A stretch of DNA of 64,000 nt. Source: Enoplolaimus lenunculus. Lineage: Eukaryota > Nematoda > Enoplea > Enoplida > Thoracostomopsidae. This document shows positions 36,045-46,100 of the stretch, piece by piece; the first letter of the stretch is position 1; each line of letters starts with the position of its first letter. The stretch spans positions 53,879 to 117,878 of the forward strand of contig JASANG010001261.1 of NCBI GenBank assembly GCA_030248215.1. Direction: 5' to 3'. The position numbers and the translations under genes are program-made. The notes under the pieces were generated by a model. The model saw only the letters and a list, made by a program, of their open reading frames with translations, was not told the DNA's origin and searched no databases.

Positions 36045-36347
36045 CAGAGTGCAACCGGAAGTGAAAAATACCGGAGCCGGAGCCAAAGGTGAAGCGAAAT
36101 TAGGTAGTTTAAATGATGTTTAGTTTGCTATATTAGCAAATATTTGTAAGGTGTTGTTAAATCTGTTGGTTTTACGCTTATTTCTTTATTAAATCTTGGC
36201 AATTTTTCCTCAAAATTGTGGTAAAAGTTAAAACGAGACGCACAAAACAAAATTAACTCGAAAATATGTAAAATTTCACTACCGAAACCGCCGGGACGTC
36301 CGGCAGAAATTATACCGGACCAGAGGCAGACCTCCGGTTGTACTCTG
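36045..36347. mobile_element. hAT-like MITE with exact 8-bp target duplication
   Basis: Ends CAGAGTGCAACCGGAAG and (inverse) CAGAGTACAACCGGAGG. GATACTAC flanks both sides exactly (36,037-36,044 and 36,348-36,355). This is the clearest support for placing the CAGGGTGCAACCGG family in hAT. Confidence 0.88.
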
Positions 36348-36535
36348 GATACTACTGAACATATATATTCTTTATTAACGTATATTTCACAACGAGGTCG
36401 TTTCTTGCTTAATTACTGAGCCTAGAACGATTGGCATAGCTGCTAAACGTAACGTTACATACCATTATATTAATACTAAATCATTTTTAAAATTTGTGAC
36501 CGGCCAGGCAGTGGAAACAGTCATTAATTGCACAA

Positions 36536-36718
36536 CACTACCTCTCTCCGAAATAGGCTTTTCCTAACTACACAAACTAAGTCAAAATTCGACTCCGCTT
36601 GAGAGTCAAATTCGACACAATTTCACTCTGGCAGAGTCGAATTTTGACTCAGTTTGTGTAGTCTGCAAAAGCCTATTTCGGAAAAAGTCAATTTGACTCA
36701 CCATTTTTTGCAGTGTAC
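36536..36718. mobile_element. MITE, GAGTCAAATTCGACTC palindromic family, left tip lost
   Basis: Right end TTGACTCACCATTTTTTGCA then GTGT. Two arms with CGAAATAGGCTTTTCCTAAC and its inverse surround a GAGTCAAATTCGAC core, making most of the element self-complementary. Confidence 0.7.
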
Positions 36719-37273
36719 AAACAAGTTCAGTTTGGCCAAAAATCCTTAGATTTTAGATTTAGACAGCAACTCGTCAAAGTTAGTCGTCATCCAGCAACCA
36801 GCTTTAAACTTTGTAGCATTATTCTCAGGTTTGAAGTTCTCGCTTTTAAGTAGTCGCATGTATTTAACCATTGGTTGATTGTTAAGTTTCTCAGTACTAA
36901 ACGTCAGCCGAGCATAAAGACCATATCAACAATATTTACTGTATTTCTTTTGGTCCTGTACCAAAAAAACGCTTTTTGCCTGGTTTGCTTTGAATTTGTT
37001 GCTCGTCAATAGAGCAAAGTTTTGGTTTTTACGATGTAATAATACCTAAGTTTAAGAAATCGGAAAAACGCACCAGGTGTCTCCACACGAGAAGCGTTTG
37101 AGGACCGGGTCATTCATTTAAGACTTGGCTTATGGCCCTTTTTCAGGTTGTCTGAACGATGTACAGTGCTGCGGTTAAGTCGTTATGATTGCATGCCTTC
37201 AAAAAAACTTTCTTGGGATCCGTCCAGTTTAAATTTACAATAGGATTCTCTTGTCGATGAATTTTGACTCAGG

Positions 37274-37280
37274 TATAAAA
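37274..37280 (+). promoter_or_regulatory. TATA box of the small gene at 37,354
   Basis: TATAAAA within AGGTATAAAAGTCAG, 74 bases upstream of the ATG. A start site about 30 bases downstream would give a 5' leader of about 45 bases. Confidence 0.5.
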
Positions 37281-37353
37281 GTCAGACCTAACAGAACGGA
37301 GTTATTTTTAGAAGCAAAATTTCTATTTTCTTTTAATTAATTCTCTAACTATA

Positions 37354-37581
37354 ATGAGCTTACCTGGTTGTCCGAACGAGCAACACCTGTATGGCGTCGG
37401 AAATGTCGTAATTTCTAAGAATGATGACAAAGACAGAGCTACGCTTCGCGCTGAAGCATTGTGTCCTGGATCTCGGGATGACGGCAAATGCGGAGACTAC
37501 ACTGTACCATCGCCGAGTGTTTGTAATCTAAGCGTTGCGTACGATCCTAAAAAATGTCCTAAATGTCAGGTAAAACTGTAG
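37354..37581 (+). CDS. Small cysteine-containing protein, 75 aa, single exon
   Basis: The ATG at 37,354 opens a 75-residue frame (MSLPGCPNEQHLYGVGNVV to KKCPKCQVKL). It has six cysteines, the last two in a CPKC motif, and no signal peptide or membrane segment. A TATA box lies upstream and AATAAA downstream, and the frame is richer in GC than its AT-rich surroundings. A possible donor (AAATGTCAG then GTAAAA) sits just before the stop, so a further exon cannot be ruled out. I do not recognise the family. CxxC could bind metal or form a disulphide, but that is inference. Confidence 0.5.
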   Translation: MSLPGCPNEQHLYGVGNVVISKNDDKDRATLRAEALCPGSRDDGKCGDYTVPSPSVCNLSVAYDPKKCPKCQVKL

Positions 37582-37645
37582 AACCAGATTTTGAGGCTAC
37601 GGAAACTACAAACCAAGAGTACATTTATTCAAGAGTGCTGACGGT

Positions 37646-37651
37646 AATAAA
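37646..37651 (+). terminator. Poly(A) signal AATAAA
   Basis: AATAAA 65 bases after the stop codon of the small gene at 37,354, at a reasonable distance for a short 3' untranslated region. Confidence 0.4.
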
Positions 37652-38829
37652 CCAATAAGACTGGAGCAGGTAATAAGAGTCGCGGGTCTCTATTTTGAGT
37701 CCCATGGTGGATCCATGGGGGGCCACCCCGGCCGTGGGCCACCCAAGAGCATCTCGACAAAAATTATATAGAATGTCAATTGCTGTTATACGCTGTTTAT
37801 TTCTCTGTTTTATATACAATAGTATTCGCAGCGTATAATAAGCTGTCCTGTTATTTTACTGCAGTCTCGAATGATTAGATGTTTTGTCGTCACTAAGCAG
37901 GGTGGCACCGAATCAATAATTTCACTAATAACGAACCTTGATTCTGAAATTGTTTTCATATATATAGATAATGTACATTTATATATTCTATAAAATCAAC
38001 AGTGGCCAATGCCAACAGTACAAGGCGAAAAATATGCAGGTAATAGAAATGTGTGAATTTTGAAATATCGAGAACAAAAATTAATTGAAAATAAATTGAA
38101 GTCCATAACCGCGAATGCTAAAACATTTTCCAAAAATAGCAGGCAGTTCTAACTCATTCAAAAACAGAAACAGATGTTGCTGAAGCTGACTGGATTTTGC
38201 TTTTTCAAAACTGAATTGGTTTCCGAATCCGAGCCCTTAAGTTTGTGCCTGTTTGAAACGAAATCCGAACTTATGTTGCCACCCTGATGTTTAGATCTAA
38301 ATTGCGTTGATTCGTTAGCTTTATTTGTGATTCATATCTATTGAACGAACGTAAAGAAGTCTATTTTATGACAATAGTTCGTGGTTTTTGTGTGGGTCAA
38401 AAATAAGTTCATTCCCTGTAAAATTTTGCCTCCCCCCATTTTGAGATCCTGGATCCGCCACTGCTGAGTCTGAATCAATAGGAGTTTATATCCCTAATAA
38501 AAGTTTGTATTTGAATAGAGTCCAACATCTTTAATTCTTTAATTAGATTTCATTAAACCTAATTTTACCCTAAGTCGATTACGCAAATGTTTCCTTGACC
38601 ACCTCAGCATGAATGTGATTGCTCAAGGTATAGTTAGTAACCTATTTTAATACAAATATATATACTCAAGTTTTAAAATCGTATTTCTAAAGTAACGGAG
38701 TAAAATCATAGGCTGTGGCATATAAGGGGGTGTTTTGACACATCAGTCTCATCCACAATAGTAAAAAGGTAGGTATACTTTAGATAGGCGAAATAAATGT
38801 CAGTCACCCCTTATTGTGCTCAGTACAGT

Positions 38830-38934
38830 ACACTGTAAAAAACTCCGGCGGAGTGAAATTTGACTCAGGTTGTGTAGTTAGGAAAAGCCTGTTTCCCAGA
38901 GAGTCAATTTGACTCCCCATTTTTTGCAGTGTAT
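38830..38934. mobile_element. MITE fragment, GAGTCAAATTCGACTC family
   Basis: Starts ACACTGTAAAAAACTCCGGC and ends GACTCCCCATTTTTTGCAGT. Shorter than the 210-bp copies, so the central palindrome is probably deleted. It lies directly beside repeat A copy 2. Confidence 0.6.
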
Positions 38935-38942
38935 GCATCTGG

Positions 38943-39782
38943 TTATTGAGCGAAACGAAACTCCGAGCGAAGCTCGGAGTTACGCGAAGCGTTTTATGTT
39001 TTGTACTTGGGGGTCGAAAGGTGGATGTCCGTCCGTCCGTCTGTCGGTCTGTCCGTCTGTCCGTCTGTCCGTCTGTCCGTCTGTCCGTCCGAAAAGAATC
39101 TCAGGAACGGCTGAACCGATTTTGATAAACTTTTTTTGTTTGAAAGCCAATTATACTGGGGTGTTAACTTCGCATTGTGGTTTTAAAATTTTAAGCTGTT
39201 TACTAGGTACAGGCTAATTAGCATAACTAATTAAGCCTAAATTAGGACTTTCCACAATATTTCACAAATTATTACAGTTAGAAGCAATGTAATTTTAGCA
39301 TTAAAGGGTTTTTAGGTGCGAGGAATCTGCGTAGACTGTTTACATACCTCCAAAATCAATAATTGAGCAGTTAGCTAATAGATAATTTGCATATTAGCAT
39401 AGTTTATAACCCTAAATTAAAACTTTTTACAATATTTCACTAATTATTAAGGTTAAAGCAATATAATATCAGCACTAAAGGGTTTTTTGTGCGAGAAATT
39501 TGAATAAATAGTTTACAAACATCCAAAACCGATAATTGAATAGTTAGCTAATAGCTAATTTGCATATTAGCTTAATTGAGAAGACAAAACTAGGACTTTT
39601 TAATTTATTTCAATAATTATTAGAGTGGCTGAAGGGTTTTTGGGTGCGAGGAATCTGAGGAAATTGCTTGCAAACCTCCAAAACCGATAAATGAATAGTT
39701 AGCTCGCAAGTAATTTGCATATTACCTTAATTGCTTACGTGCGTTCGAGCTTCGCTCAATAAATGTAGTCCCACTACGACTG
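38943..39782. repeat. Interspersed repeat A, copy 2: three internal repeats
   Basis: Same order as 1,845-2,866: GAGCGAAGCTCGGAG hairpin, GTCC/GTCT run near 39,025-39,090, unique block, then GGGTTTTTAGGTGCGAGGAA-type units near 39,305, 39,479 and 39,634, ending with AGTCCCACTACGACTGGT. It has one internal unit fewer than copy 1. Confidence 0.75.
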
Positions 39783-40337
39783 GTATTCAGTGTGACATAG
39801 ACTATACCCGGCGTGCATCGCATTTTTGGTTTATTCCCTATTAATGGGGGTCAATATTTTCAGCGAACACTACATTTACTTTGTACATCTTCAAACATAA
39901 TTCGTATATTTTTTAAAACCAAAAGCGATTACTGTGCACGCAAACTGAAATCGACCCGCTCTCCCGCCCAATGTGTCAGAAAGAACAAGCCAAAATACAA
40001 CCGTCGCGAGTACATTTTTCACAGACGCGTAAAAGTTGCATACTCTTCCACAATGCAAACATCATCGACACTTGAGACACTAAAGGAAGGAATTGCTTCA
40101 TTGTCCCAAAAATGGTCGATTCATAAACAAGAGTGTACAACTGAATAAATTCTGTGTAAGTACAAAAGAATGCACCCAGCGCGCGTTGCGTTTTCAGCCT
40201 CCACCCTTATTCAGGGGGTATATTGAGCTAATATTTTGACTACAGTCGATCCGATTATATTTTTTAACTCCTATGTTTACTATACGTGGTTTAAGTGGTG
40301 ACTTGAATACCCCCAAATTAACGTGGTTCGGCCAAAA

Positions 40338-40574
40338 ATGCAACGCGTGCTGGTGCAGTTTGCGCCATGGACTATCGCGCATCAGTTGCACACTCTTCTG
40401 CAAGGAAACGAGGAAATCATCCACCCTTGCGTGTACCAACTTTTAATTGACTGGCCTCTTTCAGAAACATCAACTGAAGAAAAAGTTCAATCCATGCGCT
40501 TTGCTATGGCTATTGAATCCGTGTTGCGGAATTTGTATTTGTTGCGCGATGTGTACGCAGCCTCATTGCGATAA
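40338..40574 (+). CDS. Unrecognised 78-residue ORF
   Basis: ATG at 40,338 (MQRVLVQFAPWTIAHQLHTL) to a stop at 40,572-40,574. The composition is coding-like, GC is higher than in the flanks, and two stretches (EKVQSMRFAMAIESVLRNL and the N-terminal part) look helical. A neighbouring frame at about 39,950-40,148 (KSTRSPAQCVRKNKPKYNRR) is also coding-like and could be an upstream exon, but no convincing splice pair was found. No family recognised. Confidence 0.3.
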   Translation: MQRVLVQFAPWTIAHQLHTLLQGNEEIIHPCVYQLLIDWPLSETSTEEKVQSMRFAMAIESVLRNLYLLRDVYAASLR

Positions 40575-40649
40575 AGACGGATTTATTCACTGGTGGAACA
40601 TCCCGGCTGCGATTATTACGAAAGGATTCGTTCTTTCGGATCGCTAAGC

Positions 40650-42427
40650 ATCCGGTTTGAATGCGATGCTTGGTTTTTGTGAATTATAGCCTTTATCGCT
40701 TAGACTTAAAGCTTAAACCTATAAAACTTAAGTCTAAGCCCTAAGTGTATGTGCAATATAAGCCAAATCTTATTCTTAAGCCTAAGCCTAACCTAAAGAA
40801 TACTAGTCTCCAATGGAGAGACCTGTACAATTAACGTAACCTAAATGTTTTATTTATAATGCGGGGCTGTATTATAAAAGTTAAATTCGGTCATCAATAT
40901 TTTACTCACCTATGATATAAAAGTACCTAACCGTGAGCCAGTTGAAAGATTCGGATGTGAGCCAGACAGGCTCAGCCCTCATCAAAAATTTTGCAACTCG
41001 CGCTCACAACGATTTTAGCTCAGCTTTTAAGTCTTTATGAAACTCCTATCACTTGCTCCTACTAAGATGTTTTTGGCCCAAGCCTAGAATAAGCCAGCTA
41101 CGGTACTGTGCTGAATGCCGAAAACTAGTGGCAACATTCGCAGTTCGAATGTTGAACAAAGCGCAGCATTTATTTATTTGCTTAGTTTATTTGAGTCAGT
41201 TGTTTGGGCTGTCAAGAACAACAATTAGTTGCTGTTTGGAACAGGAAATTTGCGCGAACAATGACAAATAGGAATTTAGGCCCATGTATAGAACAGGGCC
41301 GGAATAGCATATTCCTAAGCCTAAGCCTAAGCGTATGAATGAGCCTATTCCTAAGCCTAAGCCTAAGCAAAAAAAATTAGTCTAAAGCTTAAACTGACTC
41401 TATTATAGTCCCTCCGGAAAACAATACGGCCCTGTTCTATACCTGGGCCGGAATACAGGACACAGAATATGTACAGATATAATAAGTACAATTGTATTTT
41501 ATTTTTGAAATAAAAACTCGTAAATGAGTACCACGTACATAACACGGCTTATATTAGAGTTGTTGAAGTTGCGATGCGTGCAAATTCGCATCCAAGTCCA
41601 GCTTGTATCTGTCAGGAACCATTAAATATTCAAACGTGAGTGTGCAATGATCAAAATACGTTACGAGAAGCTCAAGTAAGCAAAAATTTTCAAAATTGAA
41701 CATTTTTAGACCGAAAGCTGGTGGGACATATAACCGACAAGATCTGATATTACAATCAGAGTTGGATGAGGGTAAAGATTTTTTGCCCGACCCGCGCTTT
41801 ACCTATGCAAACAACAATTTTTTACCCTCGGGTTAACCTACGCTGATCTATTCACGACCCATTTTTTAGCCGCGCATGAAGTTAAACCAGCATATTAAAG
41901 ACCGCTGGTGATTTGCTCTTTAATGAAGTTTCGCGATAAAGCTTCAATGAATTTTACACATGAAAGCTTATATACTACAAAAATTTTATTAAACCCAACT
42001 AAATAAAGTACGCAACTTTTGCTTTTTCAACGCTCACTGACAAGATAAGTTAATAGCGCATGTTTTGCACCTTAACTGTTAAACGTTTAGCAAGGTTAAA
42101 ATTGTGAAATTTTTATCCGCGTGATACACACGGCGGCTGAATTTATTTACCGGACCCGTATGTATTCGAGTGTAAAGTGCCACTCTGATTACAATACCGC
42201 TTTATCCCGTTAACCTACTTGTAAAACAAGTTCCACACAATTAGGCAGGTATGTACAATCGGTAGGTAAAAGCGTAGTAACAAGATGGAAACGCTAAAAA
42301 TGGTAACACTACAGCAGGTAATTTAACATTTTCGTCGCTGGACTCTATTTGCACACGACAACCCGATATACCAGCACCACCGATGATGCTGCGCGCAAGG
42401 AGTTGTTCGACATATCATACAAAAATG
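40650..42427. other. Gene-poor stretch with TTAGGC-type MITE pieces
   Basis: AAGCCTAAGCCTAACC near 40,780-40,800 and the element at 41,279-41,453 are the only structures recognised. The plus-strand frame at 41,053-41,271 has no family motif and no convincing splice signals. Confidence 0.45.
41279..41453. mobile_element. MITE with TTAGGC arrays, GGCCCATGTATAGAACAGGG ends
   Basis: Left end GGCCCATGTATAGAACAGGG and right end CCCTGTTCTATACCTGGGCC form an inverted pair. The interior has CCTAAGCCTAAGCCTAAGC twice and ATTAGTCTAAAGCTTAAAC. Subfamily of the elements at 42,428-42,596 and 53,363-53,780. Confidence 0.75.
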
Positions 42428-42596
42428 GGCCCATGTAAAGATCAGGGGCGAAACGTTTTTCTGTGGTACTGGAAAAGAGTAAGCTTAAGCTTTAGACCAT
42501 TTTTTGGCTTGGCTTAGGCTTAAGCTTAAGCTTAAGGCTTAGGCTTAGGAATATATGCTTATAATACTGTTCTGCCCCTGTTCTTTACATTGGCCC
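42428..42596. mobile_element. MITE with TTAGGC/CTTAAG arrays, GGCCAATGTAAAGAACAGGG ends
   Basis: Left end GGCCCATGTAAAGATCAGGG, right end CCCTGTTCTTTACATTGGCC. The interior has CTTAGGCTTAAGCTTAAGC and GGAATATATGCTTATAATAC. No coding frame. Confidence 0.75.
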
Positions 42597-42606
42597 AAAC
42601 ATGTAA

Positions 42607-42856
42607 GGGTGGCGCTATACTGGTCGTGCGGAGCCGTCCGTCGCCGTACATCACCGCACGTGGAAAATTTTTTATATAAAAATTGACATGCTGTCCAATG
42701 CGGCAGCAAATGTGCGTTGTGGTGCAGTGACGGACGGCACCAGCCGGTGACGGATAGTGACGGACGGCACCAGCCGGTGACGGATAGTGACGGACGGCAC
42801 CAGCCGGTGACGGATAGTGACGGACGGCGTCGGACGTCATCAAAAGTGTAACGCCG
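42607..42856. mobile_element. MITE, GGTGGCGCTATACT family, carrying a 30-bp minisatellite
   Basis: Left AGGGTGGCGCTATACT and right AAAAGTGTAACGCCGCC ends match the short element at 8,170-8,235. Between 42,725 and 42,835 a 30-bp unit with GGCACCAGCCGGTGACGG is repeated three times almost perfectly plus a partial copy. The 94-108-codon minus-strand frames are translations of this array. Confidence 0.65.
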
Positions 42857-43151
42857 CCGTTTACTCGGCATTTATAAAATTCGTTATCTCCAAGTTATCG
42901 AACAATCAGCATCGTCACGCCGCGTCCTGTTGCCGAGTGACTTCATATTATGTGGTGAAATTGTTCTCTATTTAGAACGCTTTAATAGTAAGCAGTGAGC
43001 ATTTTTGTATATCCAAATCAGACAAATTTCTACATTTTGTAATGAGTAAAAAATCTAACCACTTACACTGCACGCCAGCCTTAAAACGTTTACCAAATCG
43101 AATTTTTCAAAAATTCAAATTTGCCCATGCTGTTAAAGTATACGCAAACGG

Positions 43152-46100
43152 TCACAACTCCATTTCTACAGCGTTGCCGACGATCGCTTGTTCCACGCCG
43201 CGCGTTTTACTAATATAATAACCCCAATATCCGATATTGAACAATAAAAACGACAACGGAAACGCATACATACACACTTGATCGATACATTTCGGCGTAC
43301 AACAATACCGTTCCCGGCCTCGACGCGCGGCCAGCGTTCTTCGCCCACCCGCCAGCTCTACATTACCCATAAGCCGAGCTGAATCGACTGTCGCCCCGCA
43401 ACAGTTGCAATCTGCCCCGGGTCGCTCGGTATTTGGCATCCAACGCTTGCACAATGGTTTGCAACAGCCGCAACAACAACAACAACAACAAATGTATGAC
43501 CAAATTCGGTACAGCCAATGATGATATTGCAATGACTGAGTTGTGGAATGTGATTGCGATGATAATTCAAACAAAGGCGATAACTGAGCAGTGGTTGCTG
43601 TTGCGTCGTGATGTTGTGTTGCTGTTGCTTGACACGTTGACCGAAGCGGTAATGTGTGATGGAGCGAAGCAACTTGTTGACGTGGTTGGTGTGAGTATAG
43701 CGGCGCTGTTGATCGACGCTTAGGAAGATGATGGTGATGGCAAGACGTCGAGGTTGACGGTTGTCCAATGATTGAGTGCGAACGGTGTTGGCCAACGGTA
43801 ACGTTTGAGCAGAGGTTCGCTGCAATGTTGCAAGCAAGCTACGAAGCTAATAAATTGACTATCAGATCCTGGCGGGGGGATGTATTTCTTTTGCCGGAGG
43901 AGTCGAGAAACTTTTTTATATTTCCTAAAGTGATCAAAAATTTCGAGCCTTTGAGTAGATACCCACGTCGACACCTTAGGCCAAGTAATGAGCTGGTCCA
44001 ATTGAACCATAACAGTATAAACACAACTTTATAGCAGACGAACAAATTGCAATAACGAAAAATGCAGCTGGTTCGTATTCTTCAAATATTTCAATTTAAA
44101 AGTAGGAAACAAACTGAAGTTTTAGTCAGAACATCTAGACTGGCAGTGTAACCTCAGTTTGGTAATATTCCAAATGAGATTAGCGAACTCCGATTCCGAA
44201 CAATTCATCCAAATTCGGAAATAACTGTATTTTTCTATAACTGTATAACATCTCTGAATGTCGCGAATAATTTATTATTTTGTTTCTTTCACTTTACCAG
44301 AAAACCTATTTAGTAGCTAAGTGATCAGACTTACAAAGACCATTTGAAAACGCTGGTGGTGCTCCTAGTGTCATATAGGTTGGTACTACCGGATCTTCAG
44401 TGACCGGAACCAGTGATAAATAATGCTGCGAGCTTGGAACTGACATCGGAGCGTTGTTATGAGCTCGAATTGTATGAGCAGGTGTTGCAGCTCGGCCTGT
44501 TGTACGACGGCTTATAATTGAAATGACCGCTAGCTCCATTAGGGCACCGAATACAAACGATACGCATGCCAACATCCAAACATCCATAGCTAAAATTAAA
44601 AACACAACGATATGTGGACCAGCCACATTGTGCGCTTTGGGTAGAACAGTTTATTTTAGAGAGTATCGCAAACTTGAACGACGAAAAGTACACGACGAAC
44701 CGAATTCTCGTGTATAGAAATTGATCCGCTCAGACTATTTTTATGTTTTTTGGTATTATGGGTGTTCCCAGAGGGTGTAACCAGATCGTAAAAATTGCAG
44801 AAACGGGAACGAAAACGAATTGTGATCGAAATAACGAAAACGGAAAACGGATATTGCAGTATAAATAGCTTCAAAGATGTTTTGCGTTTCAGCCAGGCAC
44901 AATTGAGACGCGCAATATGTACCGGGCTTTCGTGCAATTTTAAAGAAAAAATAGCGGATGCGTCAAAATTTTTAAGATTTCGGATGATTTTAATAATTTT
45001 ATTCCATTTCGAACAATTGCAGCCGTAGAAATAACTGAATTTGCGGTATTTCTTGAATGGAAACAGATACCGATTTTTACCGGAAACGCAATCGAATATC
45101 CGGTTTGACACCCTCGTTTCTACCAATGGTGGGCTACGTTAATGCCTTTATTCGGAAAAAGATACGCGTATATAAACTGTGTTACATGCTTTGGAAAACA
45201 ACTTTACTCGTATTCTCAAATGTGTGCAGCATCTATCGCCAATGTAGTGGTTTCATCTCCGCCAAAGTTATCCACTGCGTCTAGAAAAGCAGGATAACTC
45301 CCGAGTTTGCGGACTGAGCACCATTTAATTTGAGGATTCTCTCATTTCCACTACAAGCCCTACCTTATTCTACCACATCTTAAAAATCCTATGGCCAAAT
45401 AGCACAATGCTGCGCATTTTTAGCAATATTGTCAATGTTTATTATAATGATATTTTAGATTGTAGTCGCTACTGACAGCGCCTGAAAAAGTTGCATAAGT
45501 ACTTACCTTTGATATACGAGACCTTTGGTAGACTTTTGATAATGTTACCATATTGAAACGTAATTGCAAGCAATGCGCTTACGGTAATCGTTGTACGTGC
45601 CGGAAGGATCTTGTGATCCATGCAAAAACTTATCCATGAAGTTGCAATGATAATATACGTAGGAACGTATGCCTAAAACAAAAATCAATATACCAAAATG
45701 TGGTTAGTGTGAACCCAAAAGTATATATACAAACTTTGGCTCGTGTACACCTTACGCGTCGCACGAATGGTTAAGGTTTTTGACGTAGGCTAAAGCTACA
45801 AGAGCGTTTTTCAAAACCTAAACACTGTGCGTATAAGCCAGAGTCTAAACCTAGGACTGCGGTGGCGGATCCACCGGTGGGAAGATATATCTTCCATTTA
45901 CCTTGAACGATTTAATATGAGCAGATTTTTCGAATTACCTCATTCGTGGCATTTAGGCCGAGACCTTTTGGTAATATTTTACACGCACAATGGTCTAGTT
46001 TTTATCGTCCTTGCAGAAATTTCTGAAATGTATATTTCCTGCGCACACTCGTGTGGTGTGTGCGCTCGTCTTTTACTGCACAACACTTTAACTGAAATAT

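Noticed and set aside
42545-42871. Minus-strand frames of 94-108 codons with repeated SVTGWCRP
   Set aside because: Direct translations of the 30-bp minisatellite inside a MITE.
43433-43723. Plus-strand frame of 96 codons with poly-Asn
   Set aside because: Antisense shadow of the receptor's last exon and its CAA repeat.
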